A stretch of 64,000 bases of DNA, taken from the NCBI RefSeq assembly GCF_038051945.1, contig NZ_CP150302.1, forward strand, positions 186,001 through 250,000, given 5' to 3'. The stretch is from Paenibacillus sp. FSL H3-0469. GTDB taxonomy: Bacteria; Bacillota; Bacilli; Paenibacillales; Paenibacillaceae. A program made the translations under genes and the position numbers. Of the stretch, positions 8,359 through 16,571 are shown in pieces. Every line of letters begins with the position of its first letter. Position 1 is the first letter of the stretch. The notes beneath the pieces were generated by a model. The model saw only the letters and a list, made by a program, of their open reading frames with translations. It ran no database searches and was not told the origin of the DNA.

Positions 8359-8706
8359 ATGGAAAAGAAGGTTCAACAGTATTACAAGCTCAAGACGAAG
8401 CAGAAGGAGCTGGAAAAGGAGCTGGCCGGACTCCGGCAGGAGATTCTTGCCCACGTTAATGAAGCGGGGCAGACGGAAGCGGTGTTCGGCAGCTACAAGG
8501 TCAAGCTGGTCACGCAAAACCGCAAGGAATATGATGACGACAAACTCTATCAGACCTTGTCCGACCCCGAGCTGTGGAGACTGCTCTCCCGGGCAGATCC
8601 GGCCAAGGTAGCCAGCCTGACGAAGCTGAAGGTGATCGCGGAAGAGAAAATCGCCCATACGTACGATGTGAAGACCATTCAGCTGCTGCAGGTGGATAAG
8701 CAGTAG
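8359..8706 (+). CDS. Hypothetical protein with N-terminal coiled coil
   Basis: I do not recognise this 115-residue protein with certainty. Residues 1-35 are a charged heptad-like helix (KLKTKQKELEKELAGLRQEI). The remainder is a compact domain with FGSYKVKLVTQNRKEYDDD and DPELWRLLSRADPAKVASL. The general layout resembles small phage Gam-like or host-factor proteins, but no hallmark supports that name. A longer in-frame start at 8332 lies before the ribosome binding site (AGGAGAGGAG, 8337-8346), so ATG 8359 is preferred in spite of a spacing of 12. It is monocistronic. Confidence 0.65.
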   Translation: MEKKVQQYYKLKTKQKELEKELAGLRQEILAHVNEAGQTEAVFGSYKVKLVTQNRKEYDDDKLYQTLSDPELWRLLSRADPAKVASLTKLKVIAEEKIAHTYDVKTIQLLQVDKQ

Positions 8707-8841
8707 CGGAAGCACTGCCGGAAGCGGAGGAGTTACGACATGCTCAGCTTCCGGTTGTACATAGATGATAGATACGTGCCATCTTCGCGGTCTTCCGCTA
8801 TAATTATACAGAGACAGTGAAGATATGGAGGAAGAGAAGAA

Positions 8842-10074
8842 ATGAAGGATTTTGAGCAGATGCTGGAGAAATACGCAGAGCTGGTAGTCAAGGTGGGTGT
8901 GAATGTGCAGCCGGGACAAGTGCTGATGGTTCACGCCCCGCTGGAGACAGCGGAGCTTACCCGGCTGATTGTAGGCAAGGCTTATGACGCTGGAGCGAAA
9001 TACGTGCTTGTGGACTGGGACGATGAAGCGGTCACACGCATCCGTTACGAGAAGGCACCTGAGGAATCATTCGGGTATTATCCGCAGTGGCATGCCGATA
9101 TGCTGGAGGGATTCGCTGAAGAAGGCGGAGCTATATTACATATAAAAGTGCCGGACCCGGAATTATTCCGCGGGATTGATTCGGCCAAGGTGTCCACTGC
9201 CGTTAAAGCGGCTGCGGTTGCGCGCAAGAAGTACCAGGCCTACACCCGGAACAGCAGAATCAGCTGGTCGCTGATTAAGGCGCCGACACGTGCCTGGGCG
9301 GACAAGGTGTTCGCCGATCTGCCGGAGGAAGAGCGGATCGATGCGATGTGGGAAGCAGTCTTCCAGATGAACCGTGTGAACAGCGAAGACCCGGTGGCTG
9401 CCTGGCGTACTCATATCGGCGAGTTGAAGCAGAGCCAGGACCGTATGAACGCCAAGCGCTACAAAAGCCTGCACTACCGTGCCCCTGGAACGGATCTGCG
9501 TGTCGAGCTGCCGGAAGGCCATCTGTGGCGTGGCGGCGGCGGGGAGAACGCGCGTGGTGTTTATTTTGTAGCCAATATGCCTACAGAAGAGATCTACACT
9601 ATGCCCCATCGCACCGGCGTGAATGGCACCGTCAAGAGTACGCTTCCGCTGAACCTGAACGGGCGGCTCGTCGACGGAATCACCCTTACCTTCACAGACG
9701 GCAAGGTTACCGCCTATGACGCTGAATCCGGCCGTGAGCACTTGACCTCCCTGCTGGATACGGATGAAGGGGCCTCCTACCTCGGAGAAGTGGCGCTGGT
9801 GCCGTATGATTCGCCGATCTCCCGGCTGAACAGAGTGTTCTACAACACCGGAATTGATGAGAATGCTTCCTGCCATTTCGCGCTGGGCAGCGCCTATCCC
9901 GTTAATATTGAAGGGGGCACTTCCATGACCAGCGAGGAATTGCTGTCCAGAGGGGCAAACGTCAGCCTCACGCATGTCGATTTCATGGTAGGCTCCGATG
10001 CGCTAGATATTGACGGAGAACTGGCTGACGGCACGATTGAGCCGGTGTTCCGTAAGGGGAATTGGGTACTTTAG
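8842..10074 (+). CDS. Aminopeptidase, M29 family (thermophilic metalloprotease type)
   Basis: The 410-residue length and motifs match the AmpS/PepS family of dinuclear metallo-aminopeptidases: an N-terminal Rossmann-like half (MLEKYAELVVKVGVNVQPGQ) and a C-terminal catalytic half with PTEEIYTMPHRTGVNG, GASYLGEVALVPYDSPIS, FYNTGIDENASCH and HVDFMVG, which supply Glu, His and Asp metal ligands. It would release N-terminal residues from peptides in the cytoplasm. GGAGGAAG stands just upstream of the ATG. It is a single-gene unit; the next 560 bases hold only a tandem repeat array and a terminator. Confidence 0.92.
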   Translation: MKDFEQMLEKYAELVVKVGVNVQPGQVLMVHAPLETAELTRLIVGKAYDAGAKYVLVDWDDEAVTRIRYEKAPEESFGYYPQWHADMLEGFAEEGGAILHIKVPDPELFRGIDSAKVSTAVKAAAVARKKYQAYTRNSRISWSLIKAPTRAWADKVFADLPEEERIDAMWEAVFQMNRVNSEDPVAAWRTHIGELKQSQDRMNAKRYKSLHYRAPGTDLRVELPEGHLWRGGGGENARGVYFVANMPTEEIYTMPHRTGVNGTVKSTLPLNLNGRLVDGITLTFTDGKVTAYDAESGREHLTSLLDTDEGASYLGEVALVPYDSPISRLNRVFYNTGIDENASCHFALGSAYPVNIEGGTSMTSEELLSRGANVSLTHVDFMVGSDALDIDGELADGTIEPVFRKGNWVL

Positions 10075-10141
10075 GTGTATCCTATCTGGAAGTGAAATAA
10101 TCTCCAGAACAAAATCATCCTAACCGGATGAATAAGACTAC

Positions 10142-10447
10142 CTTTGCGCGAGCACAACGTATGCTGTTTTTAGCATACAATGAGACTGTGTGCCTGCATG
10201 TGAGCAAATGTATGCTGTTTTTCACATACATTGAGGGCGTGGGCCTGCTGGTGAGCACAATGTATACTGTTTTTGACATACATTGAGGGCGTGGGCCTGC
10301 TTGCGAGCACAATGTATGTTGTTTTCCACATACATTCAGTCCATATGCCTGCTTGCGAGCCCATGTATACTGTTTTTCACATACAATTAGACGTGTGCCT
10401 GCTTGCAAGCACAACGTATGCTGTTTTTGACATACATTTGGTCCAGC
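10142..10447. repeat. Tandem array of six ~52-bp units, each with a hairpin
   Basis: Six diverged copies start near 10142, 10192, 10243, 10295, 10347 and 10397 (periods 50-52). Each unit holds a GCCTGCTTGCGAGC-like segment, a hairpin TGTATG..CATACA around a CTGTTTTT-type loop and a variable GAGGGCGTGG-type end. Base changes avoid the hairpin arms more than the variable end. No gene can be supported here: the translated frames only repeat the unit. The rest of the 10075-10633 intergenic stretch carries a GAAACTATAGTTTC palindrome (10468-10481), a terminator and the sigma gene promoter. Confidence 0.85.
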
Positions 10448-10492
10448 ACCTTCTCCACAGCAGCAGGAAACTATAGTTTCCTATATAACAAG

Positions 10493-10532
10493 AAAAGCCG
10501 CAACATTCCCGGCAGCGGGGGTTGCGGCTTTT
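10493..10532 (+). terminator. Hairpin terminator after the repeat array
   Basis: AAAAGCCGCAA pairs perfectly with TTGCGGCTTTT around a GC-rich loop. It lies more than 400 bases after the aminopeptidase stop, so the tandem array may be part of that gene's 3' transcript. Confidence 0.75.
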
Positions 10533-10570
10533 CTGTTGTTCGTGGAAGTTATAAAATAATTACCGCAGAC

Positions 10571-10597
10571 TAAAACTGTTTGCATAACCTCTCCGTC
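10571..10597 (+). promoter_or_regulatory. Candidate ECF-type autoregulatory promoter
   Basis: TAAAAC followed after 17 bases by CGTC matches the AAC..CGT pattern recognised by many ECF sigma factors. It sits 37 bases before the start of the sigma factor gene, as expected for autoregulation. Support is by pattern only. Confidence 0.5.
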
Positions 10598-10633
10598 TAA
10601 TTCATGTAAATGTGATGGAGAGGAGAGGGAGAG

Positions 10634-11170
10634 ATGACGATGTCCGGGGCAGAGATGAAGCGGGTAACTGCCGCTGTGCCGCTTGAGGAGACGGATTTTG
10701 TCAAAGCGGTGATGGAGCACAGCGACCAGCTATACCATATTGCTTACAGCTATCTGGGCAACCGCAATGACGCACTGGAAGCGCTCCAGGAGACCACCTG
10801 CCGGGCCTGGATGAAACGGCGGACCCTGAAGGACCCCAGCGCGTTCAAAACCTGGCTGATCCGAATATTAATCTATGTCTGCATAGACGAGCAGCGCAGA
10901 AGAAAAAGGGCAGTCCCTACAGCGGCAGAGAATATGCAGCAGGGGGTCATGCAGAACAGTACGGATGCCATGGAAATGCAGTGGGCGCTCTCGCAGGTGA
11001 AGGTGAAATACCGCCATGTGCTGCTGCTCAAATATTATAATGATCTGACCCTGGCTGAGATCGCAGTCCTGCTGGGCAAGCCGGAGGGGACCGTCAAAAC
11101 CTGGCAGCACAAGGGCCTGAAGCAGCTTAGGGAAATTATGAAGAACCGGGGTGAATGGAATGAACAATAG
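10634..11170 (+). CDS. ECF-type RNA polymerase sigma factor
   Basis: This 178-residue protein has sigma region 2 (LYHIAYSYLGNRNDALEALQETTCRAW, about residues 35-60) and region 4 (YRHVLLLKYYNDLTLAEIAVLLGKPEGTVKTW, about 130-160), with no region 1 or 3, as in group 4 sigma factors. It would direct RNA polymerase to a small stress regulon. AGGAG is 8 bases before ATG 10634; a second ATG follows at 10640. The next gene, a DUF4179 membrane protein, overlaps its stop codon and is the likely anti-sigma factor. The upstream TAAAAC-N17-CGTC sequence suggests it drives its own transcription. Confidence 0.92.
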   Translation: MTMSGAEMKRVTAAVPLEETDFVKAVMEHSDQLYHIAYSYLGNRNDALEALQETTCRAWMKRRTLKDPSAFKTWLIRILIYVCIDEQRRRKRAVPTAAENMQQGVMQNSTDAMEMQWALSQVKVKYRHVLLLKYYNDLTLAEIAVLLGKPEGTVKTWQHKGLKQLREIMKNRGEWNEQ

Positions 11171-12299
11171 CAGAGAAGAACAGGCGATGCTGTCCGATGC
11201 GCTACGTATCCGTGAGGAGGTGCGGGTGGACTGCGGGGGCAATGAGGTCAGAGGGGCGGTTCAAGCAGGGATCGAGCGCGGACGCCGGAAAAGCTGGCAG
11301 GGCAGACTCACCAAAGGCTCCTTCCTCGGAATAGCCGCAGCCGCTATTGCTGTAGTGATTCTGTTCTTCATCCCAGTCATTCATGATGCGGTACCTCGGG
11401 CCGCCGTACCTGCCGGAGAAGTGAATTGGGGCGGGCTGGAAATGTTCAAGCGGCTCTATGAATTTGATTCAGAGGCACCTACACTGGATTCGGCGATCCG
11501 GCAAGGATACATTCAGGAGATTAATCAGAGTGCAGCCAGCGGGGATTACCGGATTACCTTGAATGCGGTAACGGCGGATGAGAACAAAATCATCTTTTTG
11601 TATACAGCTAATGTTGCGGAAGGACAGGAGATCTATGGTATTAGCAGTGCGAGAATCAAGAATCTGGAAACCGGATACGATCTGGACAGCGGCGGTCAGA
11701 TTGGTGCTAATGCTGAGACAAACGGTCACGACGATTATCGTATTTTCTATGGCCGGAGTGTCATCTATCTGGACCGCAACAAGCCATTCCCGGAACAGGT
11801 GGAAGCCAATTTCCTGATTGCCTCGATGAATGAAGGGAAAATGAAAGATCTGGGGAAGAGCAAGGGTGTAAATTTAACCGATGTGCATAATTCTCCAAGA
11901 CTCAAGATCAGCTTCAAGCTGGACCCGAAATTCAAACAGCAACAGACAGTCATTGTCCAGCCGGAGGAAGATTTCATACTGGAGGGCGTTCAAGTGACAC
12001 TGGAGCAGGTTGAGCTCTCCCCCTTGATGACCCGCACTATAGTCAAAATTAAAAATGAGTCTGAGGTTACATGGCAGAACCGGCAAAAGATATTTGGCGC
12101 CGCACACGGGGGAAAAATTCAATCGATAACGAAGTACGGAACCACCGAGATAGGGATGTCGTCAGGATCAGGCACTTACGAGGGCTTTGAATGGTACTCT
12201 GGCAGCAATCTGCTCGATAAGCCGGAAGCAATGAATATGATTATGAAGACAGGGACCGGCAAGAGTACTAGGGATATTAACTTGCCCATTCTGCCGTGA
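11160..12299 (+). CDS. DUF4179 domain membrane protein, likely anti-sigma factor
   Basis: The start overlaps the end of the sigma gene; ATG 11160 has GGGGTG 6 bases upstream, while GTG 11151 has no usable site. The first 50 residues are cytoplasmic and charged, followed by one membrane helix (FLGIAAAAIAVVILFFIPV) and a large extracellular part that begins with the DUF4179 pattern (VNWGGLEMFKRLYEF.. DYRITLNAVTADENKIIFLYTA). Proteins of this type are paired with ECF sigma factors and hold them at the membrane. No zinc-binding HxxxCxxC anti-sigma motif is present, which is normal for the DUF4179 group. A terminator follows. Confidence 0.85.
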   Translation: MNNSREEQAMLSDALRIREEVRVDCGGNEVRGAVQAGIERGRRKSWQGRLTKGSFLGIAAAAIAVVILFFIPVIHDAVPRAAVPAGEVNWGGLEMFKRLYEFDSEAPTLDSAIRQGYIQEINQSAASGDYRITLNAVTADENKIIFLYTANVAEGQEIYGISSARIKNLETGYDLDSGGQIGANAETNGHDDYRIFYGRSVIYLDRNKPFPEQVEANFLIASMNEGKMKDLGKSKGVNLTDVHNSPRLKISFKLDPKFKQQQTVIVQPEEDFILEGVQVTLEQVELSPLMTRTIVKIKNESEVTWQNRQKIFGAAHGGKIQSITKYGTTEIGMSSGSGTYEGFEWYSGSNLLDKPEAMNMIMKTGTGKSTRDINLPILP

Positions 12300-12312
12300 A
12301 CACTTGTACACG

Positions 12313-12354
12313 AAAAAGGCTGACTACTGGTATATCCAGCGGGTCAGCCTTTTT
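12313..12354 (+). terminator. Terminator of the sigma/anti-sigma operon
   Basis: AAAAAGGCTGAC pairs with GTCAGCCTTTTT around an inner CTGGTATATCCAG stem. It also faces the convergent GNAT gene. Confidence 0.88.
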
Positions 12355-12374
12355 GCGGTGAGGTCAGAGTAGTT

Positions 12375-12926
12375 CTAACCCCCCCGGTTATTGAACCTGA
12401 ATGCAAGCTTCTGTCCGTCAAAAGTCTCCCCGCTCCGCTCCGAATATTGGCCCTGCGTGTAGCGGGAGACCGTCTTGCGCCAAAATTTCTGGCCGGTGAT
12501 ATTCTTCGCTGCCGGGTTGGTGAACAGCTCCCATTCGCCGCGAAACTGTTCAAACACCAGCACCGCCGCCTGTTCCGCGATTCCCGTCCCTCTGAAGGGC
12601 TGCAGCAGAAAGTAGTCGCTCACGAAATAATCGACGCCCTGCGCACAATATGGAGGGGTAGCAATCCGTGCGAAGCCTGCCGGCATCGAATGAGCTTGAA
12701 TCAGAAAAGAGTACAGAATGCCCGGCTTGTCCCACCAAATATTCTGCACCTCATACTGATCTGCCAGCGTGCGGTATTCGTCCGTGTCCTCAAAGATGCC
12801 ATGCCGGTTAGGCAGATGCCCCTCCACAAGTCCGTAATGACCTGAAAGATCATGCAGATAGAGCGGTAACATATTTTTGATAATATAGGCTTCATCCGGC
12901 CCGGTTAGCTTGATCGATATATTCAT
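12375..12926 (-). CDS. GNAT family N-acetyltransferase
   Basis: The 183-residue protein shows the GNAT core: a beta strand SMPAGFARIA, then FLLQPFRGTGIAEQAAVLVFE, which contains the acetyl-CoA pyrophosphate loop in the form PFRGTGIA, and a C-terminal FWRKTVSRYT that matches the usual N-x-A-x-x-F-W-x-K pattern (NPAAKNITGQKFWRKT). The acceptor substrate is not known. The N-terminal ATG has only a weak AGCAGG site. It converges on the sigma/DUF4179 operon. Confidence 0.82.
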   Translation of the reverse strand: MNISIKLTGPDEAYIIKNMLPLYLHDLSGHYGLVEGHLPNRHGIFEDTDEYRTLADQYEVQNIWWDKPGILYSFLIQAHSMPAGFARIATPPYCAQGVDYFVSDYFLLQPFRGTGIAEQAAVLVFEQFRGEWELFTNPAAKNITGQKFWRKTVSRYTQGQYSERSGETFDGQKLAFRFNNRGG

Positions 12927-13041
12927 TGCCAGCCTGCTTTCTGTAATTATCTATAACACCTACTCCCACTGTATACCGGAAATCATGCCTGTTCATAGGC
13001 AAGTCTCTGTTATAAACTGAACTTTATCTATTCGCATTTCT

Positions 13042-13080
13042 AAAAAAAGCCGAAACTTCCGATATCGGAAATTCCGGCTT
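13042..13080 (-). terminator. Terminator of the DUF5050 gene
   Basis: On the minus strand AAGCCGGAA..TTCCGATATCGGAA..TTCGGCTT forms two stacked stems followed by a seven-base T-run. Confidence 0.85.
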
Positions 13081-13094
13081 ATTCTCTCTGTATA

Positions 13095-14396
13095 TTACTT
13101 CGCGGAGACCAGCGCTATATAGCTAACCGGGCCAGTGGACAGCTTGGTTTTGGTTTTGCCGTCATTGCTGTACCGGTATAAACAATCGTTATCCAGACCG
13201 TTGATATAATACAAGCCGGGAATATTGTTTGTAATTACAGAGTAATCGGATTCTACTCCGCTCAATTTGATCAAGGATGAATCGGCATTCAGCAAGTAAG
13301 CATCGGCTGCGGTAAACAACACGGTGGTAAGCGCCGCCCCGTTCTTAACCGTTCGGATATCTTGAACATTCGACAGCGGCAGCGTCTTGGAGGAGGTGAC
13401 TTTGCCGTTAGCCAGCGTGCTGATGTAGGCTTTGCCTTTGGAGTCTGCATATACCAGTTTATTCGCAGCAATCTCGCTGATGCTGATCACACTGTTCTGG
13501 CTTAGCTGCAGGATCTTCCCGTTCTTATCCATCAGGAAGCCTGCGCCTGTACTGTAGTCGAAATCCTCTCCCTCGGCATCCAGCTTGATTCCCTTGTTGA
13601 ACAAGAAATAATTATTGGACCAGGTCCCGGAGGAGACATCATTGGATTGAAGCGGATTCTTCGCATTGGCTGCTTTGGCAGCTCCGCCGCTTAGAGGCAG
13701 GGTGTAGAGCACCATGGAGTTCAGAGAATACTCGGTTTCAGCAGGTTTGTTGTCAATCATAAGGTTAATACTTGTAGCGTAAGGATGATAGAATTTGCTC
13801 TTCTGAATAGCTCCGCTGGCAATCCACTGAATGACCCCGCTCCCGTCGCGGGACCTCGAAGCAACCCAGGTTGTGTTGTTCTTCAGCGCATTATAGTAGA
13901 TCCGCCCGCCCGAGACGTTGAAGGTCCGGAAATTCACATCGGCGTTATCTGCTATAAGGGTAAGGTGTGTATCATCGTCAGCGTCGGCTAAGGTGCGGTA
14001 GATGTGCCCTGTATCATCCAGGAAGTACAGATATGGACCCTCGAACAGGTAAAAGAGGATATTCCGGTCCCCGAGGAAGCTTGTAATTAAAGCATCGGGA
14101 TCGCTAAGGGACAGCCGCTGAATTCCCATACCGTCATCATAGTAAAAATACAAATATTTGCCGGTCGAGTCTAATCCGTTGCCGTCATAGTTCTCTACGA
14201 TCGTCTGTGTCTCACTTCCATCTGAGGTCACACGGTATAGAACATCGTCAGAGACATAGTACACATATGATTTCGCAGAAGCAGCCGCTGCTGCTGTGTG
14301 TGACTGTCTGCCGCCTCCAACTGTACCGAGTGACGCCAGTATCAGCGCGAGCAGAAGGACACCTGTTTTTCTGGATAGTAAGTATAAAGCCTTCAT
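13095..14396 (-). CDS. Secreted DUF5050 beta-propeller-like protein
   Basis: ATG 14396 lies 6-7 bases after GGGGAGA; an ATG at 14402 overlaps that site. The N-terminus is a Sec signal peptide (LLSRKTGVLLLALILASLGTV.. ending near AAAAAS). The mature part is made of about ten repeating four-strand blades with YYVSDDVLYRV, YLYFLDDTGHIYR, RIYYNALKNN and LYYINGLDNDCLYRYS, typical of DUF5050 propellers related to low-density-lipoprotein-receptor blades. It is probably an extracellular or wall-associated binding protein. No catalytic residues are evident. Confidence 0.8.
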   Translation of the reverse strand: MKALYLLSRKTGVLLLALILASLGTVGGGRQSHTAAAAASAKSYVYYVSDDVLYRVTSDGSETQTIVENYDGNGLDSTGKYLYFYYDDGMGIQRLSLSDPDALITSFLGDRNILFYLFEGPYLYFLDDTGHIYRTLADADDDTHLTLIADNADVNFRTFNVSGGRIYYNALKNNTTWVASRSRDGSGVIQWIASGAIQKSKFYHPYATSINLMIDNKPAETEYSLNSMVLYTLPLSGGAAKAANAKNPLQSNDVSSGTWSNNYFLFNKGIKLDAEGEDFDYSTGAGFLMDKNGKILQLSQNSVISISEIAANKLVYADSKGKAYISTLANGKVTSSKTLPLSNVQDIRTVKNGAALTTVLFTAADAYLLNADSSLIKLSGVESDYSVITNNIPGLYYINGLDNDCLYRYSNDGKTKTKLSTGPVSYIALVSAK

Positions 14397-14435
14397 AGTC
14401 ATTCTCCCCTTCAGTAAGTGTAGATGTGTTGTACA

Positions 14436-15284
14436 TCAATGCGATAAGCAATAGATCAGAATGGCCTGCTGAAGATAGATCAGGCTTTTCTTGAACCCGA
14501 ATCCGGCAAAATAAGGCGAAGCAATAACCTCTTCACTGACCTCCTCATTGCGGAAGAAGGGAGGACAGGGGTTCAGCAGCGCCCCGGGTCTTGTCTGCTT
14601 CATCCGGTCCAGTGTAATCTGGTAGGCATGGATATACTCCGGGGTCAAGAAATCCTTGGGCAATGAATCGGTAAGAATCACATCACTCTCCGGTAACACG
14701 CTATCCAGACTCGTATGAAAAGTATAGCCGGGGTGATTGCCGCTGGCCATCTCATGACCTGGCGTGCATACATGATGGAACGAGAGATTCAGGGCTTGCG
14801 CCGCCTCCAGCCAAGTTCTTGATATATTGCCGGGCGGTCCAACGAAGGTGTAGGTCAGCTCCCGGTAGTTGTCCCGGAGACTGCGCAGAGCATACAGGTC
14901 AGCCAGAATTTCGCAAGGGTGATTATGAGCAGTCATCGCATTAATAACGGGAACAGAGGCGTAGGCGGACAGTTCCTTCAGTTTGCAGAGGTCAGGTGTT
15001 CTGACAATAATGCCATCCCCCCAGTTCTCCAGGTAGCGGACGATATCGCCCGGCGCTTCTTTCTTGTCGAGCGTCTCCGGCGGAAAGGGAATGCAGGCCC
15101 CGCCCAGGTCGCGGATGCCTTTCTCGAAGCTGACCCTTGTCCGCAGACTGGTCTCCGGGAAGAAGAGAATCATCGTTTTACCTTCGAGCAGTGGTTCTGA
15201 TTTTCGGAGACGCAGCCGGTCGGTTAATTCAAAGATATCCAGAATCTGCTCTGCAGTAAGCTGGTTGATATTCAAAAAATGCAT
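14436..15284 (-). CDS. Aspartate/ornithine carbamoyltransferase family protein, atypical
   Basis: A longer frame to 15368 begins with an unrelated hydrophobic stretch, while GGGGGAT 6 bases before ATG 15284 sets the start, giving 282 residues. The carbamoyl phosphate loop is close to consensus (ETSLRTRVSFEKG for STRTR), and HNHPCEILADLYAL corresponds to the HPxQ motif with Glu replacing Gln. The ornithine-binding HCLP motif is absent and reads LNPCPPF. No arginine or pyrimidine genes adjoin. It is therefore a member of the fold whose second substrate is probably neither ornithine nor aspartate in the classic manner. Confidence 0.75.
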   Translation of the reverse strand: MHFLNINQLTAEQILDIFELTDRLRLRKSEPLLEGKTMILFFPETSLRTRVSFEKGIRDLGGACIPFPPETLDKKEAPGDIVRYLENWGDGIIVRTPDLCKLKELSAYASVPVINAMTAHNHPCEILADLYALRSLRDNYRELTYTFVGPPGNISRTWLEAAQALNLSFHHVCTPGHEMASGNHPGYTFHTSLDSVLPESDVILTDSLPKDFLTPEYIHAYQITLDRMKQTRPGALLNPCPPFFRNEEVSEEVIASPYFAGFGFKKSLIYLQQAILIYCLSH

Positions 15285-15518
15285 CGGTGTATCCCCCGGT
15301 AGATGAGAAATCAGCAATAAATGCCGGTTGAATAAATATACAATAATCAGGAATAGTATACAACCCATTTTATGTTAAATTGTTTAGGGAGTTTCATTAA
15401 TACTTAACCCTGATATTGTCATCCGGAACATTCTACCGGCAGTTGAATCAGAGGGGATGCAGCCATTCAACCAGCAATTGATAGGATTGCGTATGCTGAA
15501 ATGCTATGCTGTTTCTGG

Positions 15519-15530
15519 CAGTGCGCACTG
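15519..15530. promoter_or_regulatory. Palindrome CAGTGCGCACTG upstream of XRE regulator
   Basis: A perfect 12-bp palindrome 28 bases before the regulator's start. A TATAAT at 15538-15543 follows it, but a transcript from there would begin inside the ribosome binding site, so the true promoter is uncertain. Possible autoregulatory operator. Confidence 0.35.
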
Positions 15531-15557
15531 TACATATTATAATCTCGGAGGGATATC

Positions 15558-16481
15558 ATGCTCGACTTACGCAGAATTGGGGCTTATATATCGCGGCTTC
15601 GCAAAGACCAGGACTGGACCCAGCTGGAGCTTGCCGATCAACTAAATGTAAGTCATCAGGCCGTATCGAAATGGGAGCGGGGCGACTCGCTGCCGGATAT
15701 TGGAACACTTCCGCAGGTTGCGGGGTTATTCGGCTTAACCGTTGACGACATTTTGAATGCAGGAGACCACGCAGAGCATCGGGAACACCCGCATCTGGGA
15801 CGGATCGTAGAGGAGATTGCAGAGAACAGGCCGGGCCAGGTTACAGAGATGGTTAATGCCGGTAGGCTGGAGATGGAAGAGCTTGTAGAGGTAGCGCCTT
15901 TTGTAAAAGCAAGTGCCCTTAATAAGGTCACAGAGGGTATAGACAGCAGCGTCCTTAGTTTAAATGTAATTATGCGTCTAGCCCCGTTTCTGGGAAGAGA
16001 TACATTGGATGAACTGGTTCGTCAGGCTGAAAAGAAAGAAATGGCATGGGATGTTATTGCCGGACTTGCGCCGTTCGTCAGCAGCGGTACCTTAAGCGAA
16101 CTGGTCGATCAAGCAGCAGACGGTTCTAGAGAGGTGAACAATCTTGTGGGCATCGCCCCGTTTCTGGAACGGGAGCAGCTGGACCGGTTGGTGCAACAAG
16201 CCAGTGGGGACTGCCCCAGCTGGCATTCCATTCAAGGACTGGCTCCCTTTATTAGCAGGGGGACGTTAGGCTTTCTGGTTGACCGCGTGGCAGACGGTAC
16301 AGTCGATGGAAATCGGCTCCCAGGACTCGCTCCTTTTCTGGATAGGGGGAAGCTTGAGAAGTTGCTTGGTGAAGTCCAAGCGGAACAGCTTAGCCCGGAT
16401 CTGCTGGCAAGCCTCGCCCCGTTCATCGATCAAGGGACGTTGAGCAGAATGGTGGCAGGCTTGTTGAATACAGGGAAGTAG
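15558..16481 (+). CDS. XRE-family regulator with seven 29-residue C-terminal repeats
   Basis: Residues 1-65 are a Cro/cI-type HTH (LELADQLNVSHQAVSKWERG). From residue 112 to the end run seven near-exact 29-residue repeats, starting at 112, 141, 170, 199, 228, 257 and 286, each opening with (L/I/V)APF followed by a (G/D)RxTLxxLV helix and a variable 12-residue helix; the last is cut at 22 residues. Such a two-helix repeat should form an alpha solenoid, perhaps to bind a protein or peptide. GGAGGG lies just upstream of the ATG. It stands beside, but on the opposite strand from, the TelA operon. The signal it senses is unknown. Confidence 0.85.
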   Translation: MLDLRRIGAYISRLRKDQDWTQLELADQLNVSHQAVSKWERGDSLPDIGTLPQVAGLFGLTVDDILNAGDHAEHREHPHLGRIVEEIAENRPGQVTEMVNAGRLEMEELVEVAPFVKASALNKVTEGIDSSVLSLNVIMRLAPFLGRDTLDELVRQAEKKEMAWDVIAGLAPFVSSGTLSELVDQAADGSREVNNLVGIAPFLEREQLDRLVQQASGDCPSWHSIQGLAPFISRGTLGFLVDRVADGTVDGNRLPGLAPFLDRGKLEKLLGEVQAEQLSPDLLASLAPFIDQGTLSRMVAGLLNTGK

Positions 16482-16509
16482 ACAGCAAAAAGAAAATAGA
16501 CAGATAAAA

Positions 16510-16546
16510 ACAGAGCACCGGCGTATCCGCCGTCATGCTCTGTTTT
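16510..16546. terminator. Bidirectional terminator between XRE gene and telA
   Basis: ACAGAGCA pairs with TGCTCTGT with an inner CGGCG stem, followed by TTTT on the plus strand and preceded by an A-run that serves the minus strand. Confidence 0.8.
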
Positions 16547-16571
16547 GCGTTAAATATGGGTAGCGTTGCTG

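Noticed and set aside
8335..8934. 199-aa minus-strand frame opposite the coiled-coil gene
   Set aside because: It lies antisense to a better supported gene with a ribosome binding site and overlaps the aminopeptidase start; composition is that of a shadow frame.
9163..9975. 270-aa minus-strand frame inside the aminopeptidase gene
   Set aside because: Pure antisense shadow of a strongly conserved enzyme; no start signals.
10115..10414. Open frames on both strands across the 52-bp array (99-aa minus-strand frame with repeated Cys-Lys-Gln pattern)
   Set aside because: The frames only translate the tandem repeat, have no ribosome binding site and are disturbed by unit lengths of 50, 51 and 52 bases.
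10142..10447. Possible CRISPR array
   Set aside because: The whole unit repeats, there are no unique spacers of equal size, and no cas genes are near.
15084..15368. Hydrophobic N-terminal extension of the carbamoyltransferase (possible membrane anchor)
   Set aside because: The GGGGGAT site before ATG 15284 and the family start indicate that the upstream hydrophobic residues are not translated.
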